Shown here: positions 1-6,707 of the stretch, piece by piece
Layout: each line of letters opens with the position of its first letter
Position numbering within the stretch: the first letter of the stretch is position 1
Source of the DNA: Polyangia bacterium
GTDB lineage: Bacteria; Myxococcota_A; Polyangia; Polyangiales; Polyangiaceae
Length of the DNA stretch: 8,871 nucleotides
Reading direction: 5' to 3'
Assembly: GCA_030430975.1 (NCBI GenBank)
Contig: JAUIKB010000178.1
Span: 1 to 8,871 of the forward strand
Position numbers and translations under genes: made by a program
The notes under the pieces: model-generated
What the model was told of the DNA's origin: nothing
Seen by the model: the letters and a program-made list of their open reading frames with translations, nothing else
Databases searched by the model: none

Positions 1-783
1 GAGCGGCCGCCGGACGAGGACGGCAAACCGCAGAAGCGAGCTGTCTACACGATCGAAGATGTCCATGTACGAGCCAGTCTCCTGCGGCTGCTGGTCGGGA
101 CCACACAGCTCGCGTTCGGCGCCGAAGCTTTCGATGGCGAAATCGAAGGCGTCACCTCGAACGCCGACGACGCGCGCAGCGTGAGCCTGGAGTTTGAAAA
201 CGTCGACATCGGCAAGATGCCCTATGTCCGTGAGACGACCCAGGTGCCGCTACGGGGTGCTCTCAATGGCACAGTTGAACTGAGACTGCCGGGAGGCAAG
301 TTTGCCGAGGCTGACGGTACAATCGACTTAACCATCAACGGGCTCAAGATCGGCGACGGCAAGACCAAGATCCGCGACACGATCGCGCTACCGACGGTGA
401 ATGCCGGCGAGTTCACGCTGAAGGCGGAAGCGACGGGAGGCCGGCTCAAAATAGAGAAATTCGGCTCCAAGGGCTCGGACATCGAGGTCGTGGCGGGCGG
501 CAAAGTCCGGCTTCGCGATCCCATCACGTCAAGCCTCGCCGAGCTGACCTTACGGTTTAAGTTCACGGACAAGTACCGCACGAAGAACGACATCACCAAG
601 AGCATGCTCGGTGATCCGAAGAGCAAGCAGCCTGCGCTGCTCGATCTCGACCCCAAGGTCCGTCGCGCCAAGCGTCCGGATGGATTCTACGCCTGGCGGC
701 TCACCGGGCCTTTGGCAAAGCTGAACTTCCGCGCCGCGCGGCTGAGCACATCGTCGCGCCCGACTACGCGGGCGCGACCCTAG
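1..783 (+). CDS. gspN: Type II secretion system protein GspN, 3' part of gene
   Basis: The frame is open from the first base of the window, so the start codon and the N-terminal membrane anchor lie outside. The visible 260 codons end at a TAG at 781-783. The protein is rich in short alternating beta strands with repeated Gly/Asp turns. It includes the paired elements G-T-I-D-L-T-I-N-G-L-K-I-G-D-G-K, then a strand-rich stretch around S-K-G-S-D-I-E-V-V-A-G-G-K-V-R-L, and near the end D-G-F-Y-A-W-R-L-T-G-P-L-A-K-L-N-F. That pattern is characteristic of the GspN proteins of deltaproteobacterial type II secretion clusters, periplasmic AsmA-like inner-membrane accessory proteins. The role in pseudopilus or outer-membrane complex assembly is inferred from the family. 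The last 15 or so residues (R-L-S-T-S-S-R-P-T-T-R-A-R-P) are basic and low-complexity, and may be a non-conserved tail or an altered end. The gene converges on the kinase gene, with 77 bases between the two stop codons. Family assignment is by recognition, not by search. Confidence 0.78.
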   Translation, partial: ERPPDEDGKPQKRAVYTIEDVHVRASLLRLLVGTTQLAFGAEAFDGEIEGVTSNADDARSVSLEFENVDIGKMPYVRETTQVPLRGALNGTVELRLPGGKFAEADGTIDLTINGLKIGDGKTKIRDTIALPTVNAGEFTLKAEATGGRLKIEKFGSKGSDIEVVAGGKVRLRDPITSSLAELTLRFKFTDKYRTKNDITKSMLGDPKSKQPALLDLDPKVRRAKRPDGFYAWRLTGPLAKLNFRAARLSTSSRPTTRARP

Positions 784-828
784 ACCCGGTCGCCGCCAAC
801 TTTGAGCTGTTCGCCTAGACCCGGTCGC
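779..828. repeat. 15-bp exact direct repeat at the convergent gene junction
   Basis: The sequence CCTAGACCCGGTCGC occurs at 779-793 and again at 814-828, a 35-bp offset. The first copy contains the gspN stop codon. The first copy also lies in a small hairpin, with GCGACC (774-779) pairing with GGTCGC (788-793) around an 8-base loop. The second copy can form a weaker hairpin, with GTCGC (824-828) pairing with GCGAC (836-840). Neither hairpin is followed by a T-run on either strand, so this is not a textbook intrinsic terminator. It may still aid 3'-end formation for the two converging transcripts, or simply be a small local duplication. Confidence 0.5.
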
Positions 829-860
829 GACTCTGGCGACTTCGACGTGGTAGCTGGCCG

Positions 861-3800
861 TCAGCCCTGGTCGACGGCGATACCGAGCTTTCGGCGCACG
901 CTGAAGTAACCCTCGCTCACGCCGTAGAGCACGAGTTCCTTGAGGCGCTCTTGATTGGGAACGGCGCTGGAACTCTCGTCCGAAGCTCGGATGATCTCGG
1001 TAGCGGTTTCCATGTCATGGGCGACGATCAGTCCAGCGCGGTCGGCGGTCATGTCCACGCCAGCCACCCATCGCTTCAGGTCGAGCGCGCCGCCGCTCTG
1101 AAGGAGCTTGGTCACGACCCGCGCGAGTTGGTCGCGCGCCTGACCTTGCAGGTTGCTTTCGAGTGCGCCGGTCGCGTCGTTGACGGGACCTTGGAATTCG
1201 GCTGCGATCGGGAATTGCGGCGCGATCATCTTGATGGCCGCAAATAGCCACGCCTTGAGGCCCGTGCCGGATGGAACGAGATGGCGAACGTACATTCCCG
1301 GCCGGAAGTAGGAGAGGTGCCGAGCGGCGATGAATGACGCTGCCTGCGCTGGCACGTCTGCGCCCAACGCCGCCATGCCGAGGACGATCGACGGGGTGTA
1401 GGCGTGCAAGAAGGACAGGCCGCCCGGATCGTTGGTGTTTTGGAACGTCGGCGCCGGTGTCATGCCTAGTACGCCGCACGCGTAGTGCAGAGTCTGGCTC
1501 ATCGGATAGGGGTGCTGCGACAGGTCGATCGCGTACCGTGGATCGTACCCTAGCGCCTCGTACGACTGCCCTCGAGCGGCGATGACCGCCGGCTCGATCA
1601 GCGCGAACACGCTGGTGAGCAGCGGGTCGGCGTCTTGATGCAGGATCGAGTTGAGCCAGTCCTCGTCGTTCAACGCCTCGACAGCGTGGGCGGGCGTTTC
1701 CGAACGCATCCGCTTGAAGAAGCGTTCCTCGTCCGGCTCCGCGAGATTCAGAACGTACAACGCCTGGCACAAGCACCACGCAGCGTCGGCTTGCTTGACG
1801 TCGGTGTAGAGCTTACGCAGCGACTTGTACGTGTCGGCTTTGTAGGGGTTTTTGCGCAGCGTAACCTGCTGGGTGGCCACGGCCTTTTTGAGGTACTTGG
1901 CCGGGTCTGATGCATACAAGTCCGCGAGGATCTCCGCCCGCTCGGTGTTGTCGGGTTCGAGAGTCTGCGCCGCTTCGTATGCGTCGACTGCTTTTTCCGT
2001 GAGTCCCAGGTGAGTCCGGTACAGATCGCCTAGCTCAGCGAAGGTCGTACAGGCGGTCTTCTTGTCTTTGGCCTTCGTCGCCCGCTCGAGTCGCTTCTTG
2101 AGCAGTCTGACAACATCCTCGTGTTTGCCCTGTTGGCGCCGAACTTCGATGACCTCATTGAGCGCTTTCTCGGCCTCTGGATCGAGCCGCAGAACCTCTT
2201 CGTAAAATCCGAGCGCACGATCGAGATCTCCCATCTGTCGACTACAGATGTTGGCAGCGGTGTGCAGGTACTTCGCTTTCTGTTTTCCGTCGTCGACGAA
2301 CGAGGCGAGCTTGACGACGACATCGACCAATTTGCCCCAGTCCTTTTCCTCGCTGTAAAGCTGCATGAGCTTCGTGAGCAGCTTCCGGTCGTCGGGGCGC
2401 TCCTCAAGCGCCGCCACGTAACTTTTCGCCGCGCGGGTGCTGTCCTTGAGCTTGGTCGATGCGATGTCGCCCATGTCGATCAGCAGGGCGATGCGGTCAT
2501 CGCCTTCGGCCATGTCGAGGTGTCGGTTCTTGGTCTTGATCACGTCTTCCCACTTTTCCTGGGCGTCATAGACCATGGCCAGTGAGATGAGCGGCAGCGG
2601 TGCGCCCGGATCGAGATCGGCGGATTCGTTGAGAGGCTCGATCGCGTCGTCTAGCTTTCCGGTTCGACGCAGCGCTTCGCCGAGACGGAACAACGCAACG
2701 GCCTTCCGCTTGCCTTTGAACTCACCGCCGCCTTTCTTGAGCAGATCTTGATAGAGTTCCAGCGCGCGCTCGGGTGAGCCATGTTCAAACGTCACCTGGG
2801 CAACGCGCTCGAGTGCCTCGACGTCGTCCGGTGCCAGGCGGAGGAGCGTATCCATTGGCGCGAGCGCCTTTTCCGTCGACCCGCTCTTGCTGAGTGCGTC
2901 CACGTAGCGCACCAAGATTCGAGTTGCGTGCGCCTTGTCGAGGCCATCAGCTCGGTTGGCGAGCTGTTCGTAGTGTTTGCTGGCCGAGATGAACTGATCT
3001 TCTTCGAAGGCGTAGTCGCCGAGGATCATGAGTGCGTCGAGGTTGGTCGGATCCAGCCCGATCGCATCACTGGCGGCCTTCTTGGCGCGCTTCTTATCCT
3101 TGAGGCGGTCTCTGGCCAGTACCGCCATTTCGGCTGCAAGCTTGGCTTTCGCGCGCGGACCGTCGGTCTGCTCCATTTCGCGTTCTAGTAGTTCGATGGC
3201 AGCGTTTGCGTCGCCACGGGCCGCGTATGCGGAGCGGAGCGCGGCCGCCGCGGTCTTGTCTTTGGGATTCGCGTCGAGGGCCAGCTTGTACTGGTCGATG
3301 GCTGCGTCGCGGTCGCCTCGACCTTCGAGGAGTTTGGCAGCGCGGATGTGTTGCTCGGCTTTTGCTTCCGGCGAGGTCGCCTTCTCGGCCAGTGTCTCGA
3401 TCGCATCGAGGGCAGCGTCGGCGTCACCGCTGGTTTCTCGCAGTCGCGCCAGTGACTCGAGTGCCCCACCGTGTTCGGGATCGACCTCGAGCACGGCTTC
3501 GTATGCTTTCGTCGCCCGCTCGGGCGCTCCGATTTGTTCCGCCAGGACTCGCCCGCGCTGCAAGCCCAGTTCTACCCGCCGGTCCTTGTCGGTGACCAAC
3601 TTGAGATGCCGCTCGTACAGGCTCGCCAGGTCCTCCCAGCGATCCTGGACGCGGTAGTGTCGGGCGAGCTCGGTCAGGGCCGTGTCGTGCGAAGGATCGA
3701 TCGAGAGTATCTGCTCGAGCGCTTCGGTCGCCTTGCCGTGGTCGAGGAACTCCTCGTCATAGATGCCGGCGATGCGTTCCCAGAGAGTAATTTTCTGCTT

Positions 3801-6185
3801 CGGGGTCGCGGCGACCTGGATTTGGGCCTGGAGGTTCTCGAGTAGCTCCTGGTAGCGCCCCGACTTGCTGTATATCTGGTCGAGTCCACGCAGCGCGTCG
3901 AGGTTCTGCGGATCGGCTTCGAGAACCGCCTTGTACCGCTCGGTTGCTCCGTCTTGGTCCCGCAGGTTGTCGTCGTAGATCTCAGCGATTCGGCACAGCA
4001 CCCTGTGCTGCTCGTCGCCCCGTAGAGCGTCTGCGCGCTGTTCCAAGATCTTGACCAGTCCTTGGAAGTCGTTCGTGCGCTCGTAGATCTTGCCGAGGGC
4101 TGTGCTCGCCTTCTTATGGCCGGGATCGTCCTTGAGGATTTGTTCGTACAGGTCGCGGGCACCGCCCGTGTCACCGAGCTGGTGCTCGAGTATCACGGCG
4201 GCTTCTGCGCGCAGGTCGCGCGAGCGTGCGGGAATCGCGGACGCATCAGCGCGCCGGGTCAGCACCATGCCCAGCTCCGGCCACTGCTGAGCCTTGCGGT
4301 AGATGCTGGTCATGCCTTCAAGAGCCCGGTCGTTTGCGGGATCGGTGCCGACCACAGCCTGGAAGCAAGGCAGCGCGAGGTCGGGCCGGGCGACGCGCTC
4401 CGCGTACCACGTGCCCATGTAGTTCAAGAGTTGGTTTTTGGCCTCGGCTGGGAGGTCGGCGTTCCCGGCTTCGTTGCACGTACCGAGCACCTCGTTCCAA
4501 GACTCGGCGTTGCTGCCGGCAAGTCGCTCGACGGCTTCGGCGTACTCGTCGTTCTGTGCGTCTTCACAGAACGCTTGGGTGTACGCGACTAGCGCCTGTT
4601 CGCGGTCATCGAGTTCCGTCTCCTCGTAGAGGTGACCGATCTCCGCCATGGCGCGTGCCCGTTCCGAGCGGCTCTCGGCTTTCTCACTCCGTTCCAAGAG
4701 CATCTCGACCAGCTCTTCGAACTTCCCAAGCTGTTTGCGGATGTCCTCAAGAGCGCTGACCGCGATGTCGTCGCTGGCGTCGAGCTCGGTAAGCCAAACG
4801 TACACCTGTTCGGCTTTCTCCGCGTCTTTCGCTTGTTCGTAGAGTCGGGCTGCGCGAAATAGCAGGCCCTTTTTGGCTTCGCGGTCCTCGCCCGGTTCAT
4901 CGCCTGAGATCTCGTCGGCGGCGACGCTGAAAGCCTCCGCGACGCGGCCGGCGTCGGCTCCGTCTTCGACCGCCGCTTCCAGAGCCAACGCCGCAGACTC
5001 GTCCCGCGCGTCAGCGACCAACGCATCGATGCGGCCGTCGAGTTCTTCGTCGGAGATCTGCTTTTCTTTTTTGACGCCACCGGTCCGTCCCAGCGTTTCG
5101 ATGCTCTCGAGCAGTGCGAGGGCGTCTTTGGGACGCTTGTCAGGATCCTTGTTGAGCAGTCGGAGTACGAACTCATCGAGCTCTTTTGCGACCCACCCCC
5201 GCGGGGCGCGCGCGCTCGGCGGTTCGGGTTCTTTCATCAGATGTCCGATGGCGGCATCGATCGCTGTTTTCGGATCGAAGACGGGCTTGCCCGACAGGAT
5301 TTCGTAGAGCATCGCGCCGAACGAATAGACGTCCGACCGCGTATCCGCGAGCAAGCCGCGTATCTGCTCTGGCGAGACGCTCTTCGGCGAGCCGACCGTT
5401 GAGAACAGTTCTTTCTGACCGTTCGTGACCCGGGCGCGGGCTCTCAGACGGTCCGAGCCAATGTCCAGCAGCGATAGCTCGGTAGCGCCATCGGACGTAC
5501 GCGAGACGAGGATGTTCTCTAGCTTCAAATCGCCGTGAGCGAGGCCGCGTTTGTGTAGCGCGGCCAGCGGTTCCAAGATGCCCTTGAGCAGTGGGCGAGC
5601 TTCGTTGATGTGCATCGGTCCCGTTCGAGCGATCCGAGCGCTGAGCGGCTGTCCGTCGCGATAGCCGTGAGCGACGACGTAGCGGTCGTCGATGATCTCA
5701 GCAACGAGCGACTGAGGCAGACCAGGGTGCTCCTGTCTGCCGCCAAGACGAGACACGGTGAGGAAGCGATGCAGGCCGCGGCGGTCGCGCGTGGCCTCGT
5801 GGCGGAGGACCTTCAATCGCAGGTTGTCGTCGCCGCGTTTCGCGAGGTAGCTGATGCCGACTCGACCCTCGCCTAGCTTCTTCACGATCGAGTACTCGCC
5901 GAAGGTCGAGCCGATCTTGATGTCGTCGTTGAAGTGAAGTCCGGAGCTGCGGATCGATACGACCTTCGGATTGACGTCGGACTTGGTCGCCACGACGACG
6001 TCGCACAAGGCTTCCACCGCATCGAGTTCGACGCAGTGGTCGGTCAACGCGTTCACGAATGAACCCTTCGCTGCCGTCCCGCCGATGGCGCTCGGGTCAA
6101 AGCCAAGGATGTCCCGTGCAACTCCGATTAACTCTTCAAGGTCATACAGGCGCTCAAGCTCTGCCCGCAGGATGTCCAGCTCCAT
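861..6185 (-). CDS. Giant atypical Ser/Thr kinase-TPR protein with N-terminal adaptor-like domain and C-terminal dead M48-like domain
   Basis: This is a 1774-residue protein starting at ATG (complement 6183-6185), with a good ribosome binding site (GGAAGGG, complement of 6192-6198) 6 bases upstream. Residues 1-73 are a small all-helical domain (L-E-R-L-Y, then L-G-F-D-P) resembling effector-associated/death-like adaptors. Residues about 98-365 are a protein kinase: glycine loop LGEGRVG (104-110), ATP lysine K125, catalytic loop HGDLKLEN (217-224), metal-binding DIG (241-243), SPEQ (271-274), DVYSFG (285-290) and R351. The expected helix-C glutamate aligns with V144, and DFG is DIG. Residues about 437-1500 form a TPR superhelix whose D/N-P turn recurs at 615, 687, 758, 830, 902, 973, 1045 and onward to 1410. 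Residues about 1560-1730 resemble an M48 metallopeptidase with every zinc ligand replaced (R1622, H1623, Y1626, D1711). No signal peptide, membrane segment or PASTA repeat is visible, so it is probably cytosolic. The inferred role is a signalling scaffold. Substrates are unknown, and kinase activity is plausible but unproven. Confidence 0.9.
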   Translation of the reverse strand: MELDILRAELERLYDLEELIGVARDILGFDPSAIGGTAAKGSFVNALTDHCVELDAVEALCDVVVATKSDVNPKVVSIRSSGLHFNDDIKIGSTFGEYSIVKKLGEGRVGISYLAKRGDDNLRLKVLRHEATRDRRGLHRFLTVSRLGGRQEHPGLPQSLVAEIIDDRYVVAHGYRDGQPLSARIARTGPMHINEARPLLKGILEPLAALHKRGLAHGDLKLENILVSRTSDGATELSLLDIGSDRLRARARVTNGQKELFSTVGSPKSVSPEQIRGLLADTRSDVYSFGAMLYEILSGKPVFDPKTAIDAAIGHLMKEPEPPSARAPRGWVAKELDEFVLRLLNKDPDKRPKDALALLESIETLGRTGGVKKEKQISDEELDGRIDALVADARDESAALALEAAVEDGADAGRVAEAFSVAADEISGDEPGEDREAKKGLLFRAARLYEQAKDAEKAEQVYVWLTELDASDDIAVSALEDIRKQLGKFEELVEMLLERSEKAESRSERARAMAEIGHLYEETELDDREQALVAYTQAFCEDAQNDEYAEAVERLAGSNAESWNEVLGTCNEAGNADLPAEAKNQLLNYMGTWYAERVARPDLALPCFQAVVGTDPANDRALEGMTSIYRKAQQWPELGMVLTRRADASAIPARSRDLRAEAAVILEHQLGDTGGARDLYEQILKDDPGHKKASTALGKIYERTNDFQGLVKILEQRADALRGDEQHRVLCRIAEIYDDNLRDQDGATERYKAVLEADPQNLDALRGLDQIYSKSGRYQELLENLQAQIQVAATPKQKITLWERIAGIYDEEFLDHGKATEALEQILSIDPSHDTALTELARHYRVQDRWEDLASLYERHLKLVTDKDRRVELGLQRGRVLAEQIGAPERATKAYEAVLEVDPEHGGALESLARLRETSGDADAALDAIETLAEKATSPEAKAEQHIRAAKLLEGRGDRDAAIDQYKLALDANPKDKTAAAALRSAYAARGDANAAIELLEREMEQTDGPRAKAKLAAEMAVLARDRLKDKKRAKKAASDAIGLDPTNLDALMILGDYAFEEDQFISASKHYEQLANRADGLDKAHATRILVRYVDALSKSGSTEKALAPMDTLLRLAPDDVEALERVAQVTFEHGSPERALELYQDLLKKGGGEFKGKRKAVALFRLGEALRRTGKLDDAIEPLNESADLDPGAPLPLISLAMVYDAQEKWEDVIKTKNRHLDMAEGDDRIALLIDMGDIASTKLKDSTRAAKSYVAALEERPDDRKLLTKLMQLYSEEKDWGKLVDVVVKLASFVDDGKQKAKYLHTAANICSRQMGDLDRALGFYEEVLRLDPEAEKALNEVIEVRRQQGKHEDVVRLLKKRLERATKAKDKKTACTTFAELGDLYRTHLGLTEKAVDAYEAAQTLEPDNTERAEILADLYASDPAKYLKKAVATQQVTLRKNPYKADTYKSLRKLYTDVKQADAAWCLCQALYVLNLAEPDEERFFKRMRSETPAHAVEALNDEDWLNSILHQDADPLLTSVFALIEPAVIAARGQSYEALGYDPRYAIDLSQHPYPMSQTLHYACGVLGMTPAPTFQNTNDPGGLSFLHAYTPSIVLGMAALGADVPAQAASFIAARHLSYFRPGMYVRHLVPSGTGLKAWLFAAIKMIAPQFPIAAEFQGPVNDATGALESNLQGQARDQLARVVTKLLQSGGALDLKRWVAGVDMTADRAGLIVAHDMETATEIIRASDESSSAVPNQERLKELVLYGVSEGYFSVRRKLGIAVDQG

Positions 6186-6197
6186 CGCTTTCCCTTC

Positions 6198-6215
6198 CGC
6201 GTCCCGAGGGACGCG
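6198..6215. promoter_or_regulatory. Perfect 8-bp inverted repeat beside the kinase ribosome binding site
   Basis: CGCGTCCC-GA-GGGACGCG is a perfect palindrome of two 8-base arms around 2 bases. It touches the kinase-side Shine-Dalgarno sequence (complement of 6192-6198) and lies in the predicted 5' leader of that gene. It could be a dimeric regulator's operator, or an mRNA hairpin limiting ribosome access; as RNA, the 2-base loop would require the innermost pair to open. It is far from the ftsB-like start (127 bases), so control of the kinase gene is the likelier role. No regulator binding this motif is recognised. Confidence 0.4.
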
Positions 6216-6260
6216 CCGCGCGCAGGTCGTGCGCTTTCATGCGGCCGTTTTGGAGCGCGG

Positions 6261-6287
6261 ATGATAGCGAAATTGCTCACCAAACAA
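6261..6287 (-). promoter_or_regulatory. Possible sigma-70-like promoter for the kinase gene
   Basis: On the minus strand, TTGTTT (complement of 6282-6287) is followed after 15 bases by TATCAT (complement of 6261-6266), a five-of-six match to the -10 consensus. This would place transcription start near 6254 and give a leader of roughly 70 bases containing the 6198-6215 inverted repeat. The spacer is shorter than the ideal 17 and the -35 is weak. No convincing promoter was found on the plus strand for the ftsB-like gene in the same 156-base divergent region. Confidence 0.3.
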
Positions 6288-6341
6288 CACAAGACCGCCG
6301 TTTTCTGGCTTCTTTCCTGAACTCTGTGGCAACAGGGATGT

Positions 6342-6662
6342 ATGCCGCGTGCAAACCGATCAGCGGGTCCGATCAGCCTGGCGCTATTTGCCCAGCGGAT
6401 CCTGCCGCTCGGCATGTTGGCCACGGCCCTATTGGCCGTGCCCTGGCTGGCCTTTTCTTCTACCGGGCTGAGTCGCCTCGAAGCCTTGCGCAAGGAAAAG
6501 GCGCGGACGGATGCAGAAGTTTCGCGGCTTTCTCAGGAAATTCGCGAACTCCGGGCGGAGGTTCAGCGCATCAAGCAGGATCCACGGGCCGTCGAGCGCG
6601 TCGCGCGGGACGAACTGGGGCTGGTTCGACGGACTGAACTCGTTTTCCAGTTCCGTAAGTAG
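6342..6662 (+). CDS. ftsB: FtsB/DivIC-type septum formation initiator protein
   Basis: This 106-residue protein has the classic FtsB plan. A short basic N-terminus is followed by one membrane-spanning helix (about residues 16-38, from A-L-F-A-Q to W-L-A-F) and a coiled coil (about 42-79) with regular leucines. A conserved C-terminal block follows (about 80-104), D-P-R-A-V-E-R-V-A-R-D-E-L-G-L-V and then E-L-V-F-Q-F. In the family, the coiled coil binds FtsL and, with FtsQ, forms the FtsQLB complex that activates septal peptidoglycan synthesis by FtsWI, so the protein is expected in the inner membrane with its coiled coil in the periplasm. The ATG at 6342 follows AGGG (6334-6337) with a short 4-base gap. 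The in-frame stop is TAG at 6660-6662. It is divergent from the kinase gene and is followed 45 bases later by the GspE-N/GAF-like gene. The family call is firm. The symbol is given by family, because distant DivIC-like proteins share this plan. Confidence 0.87.
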   Translation: MPRANRSAGPISLALFAQRILPLGMLATALLAVPWLAFSSTGLSRLEALRKEKARTDAEVSRLSQEIRELRAEVQRIKQDPRAVERVARDELGLVRRTELVFQFRK

Positions 6663-6707
6663 ACCTCAGCGTTTGCTTCGGCGGGAGGCCCGGGCCAGCA
6701 TTCGGCC

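Noticed and set aside
222..671. 149-codon open frame antisense to gspN
   Set aside because: It lies wholly inside a gene with convincing family features. The product is Ser/Pro/Arg-rich without a recognisable domain, as expected for a GC-rich shadow frame.
774..840. Bidirectional intrinsic terminator between gspN and the kinase gene
   Set aside because: Stems are only 5-6 bp and neither strand shows a following T-run. It is reported only as a repeat.
3028..3657. 209-codon plus-strand open frame inside the kinase-TPR gene
   Set aside because: Its translation is an Ala/Ser/Arg-rich mirror of the TPR coding strand with no domain. The TPR periodicity on the other strand is unbroken across it.
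4589..5176. 195-codon minus-strand open frame overlapping the kinase/TPR boundary
   Set aside because: It is an out-of-frame reading of the large gene, with Arg/Ser-rich low-complexity composition. The main frame carries the expected kinase end and first TPRs here, so no frameshift is implied.
6128..6493. 121-codon minus-strand open frame spanning the divergent region
   Set aside because: It overlaps the start of both the kinase and ftsB-like genes, shows no domain, and has no plausible ribosome binding site.
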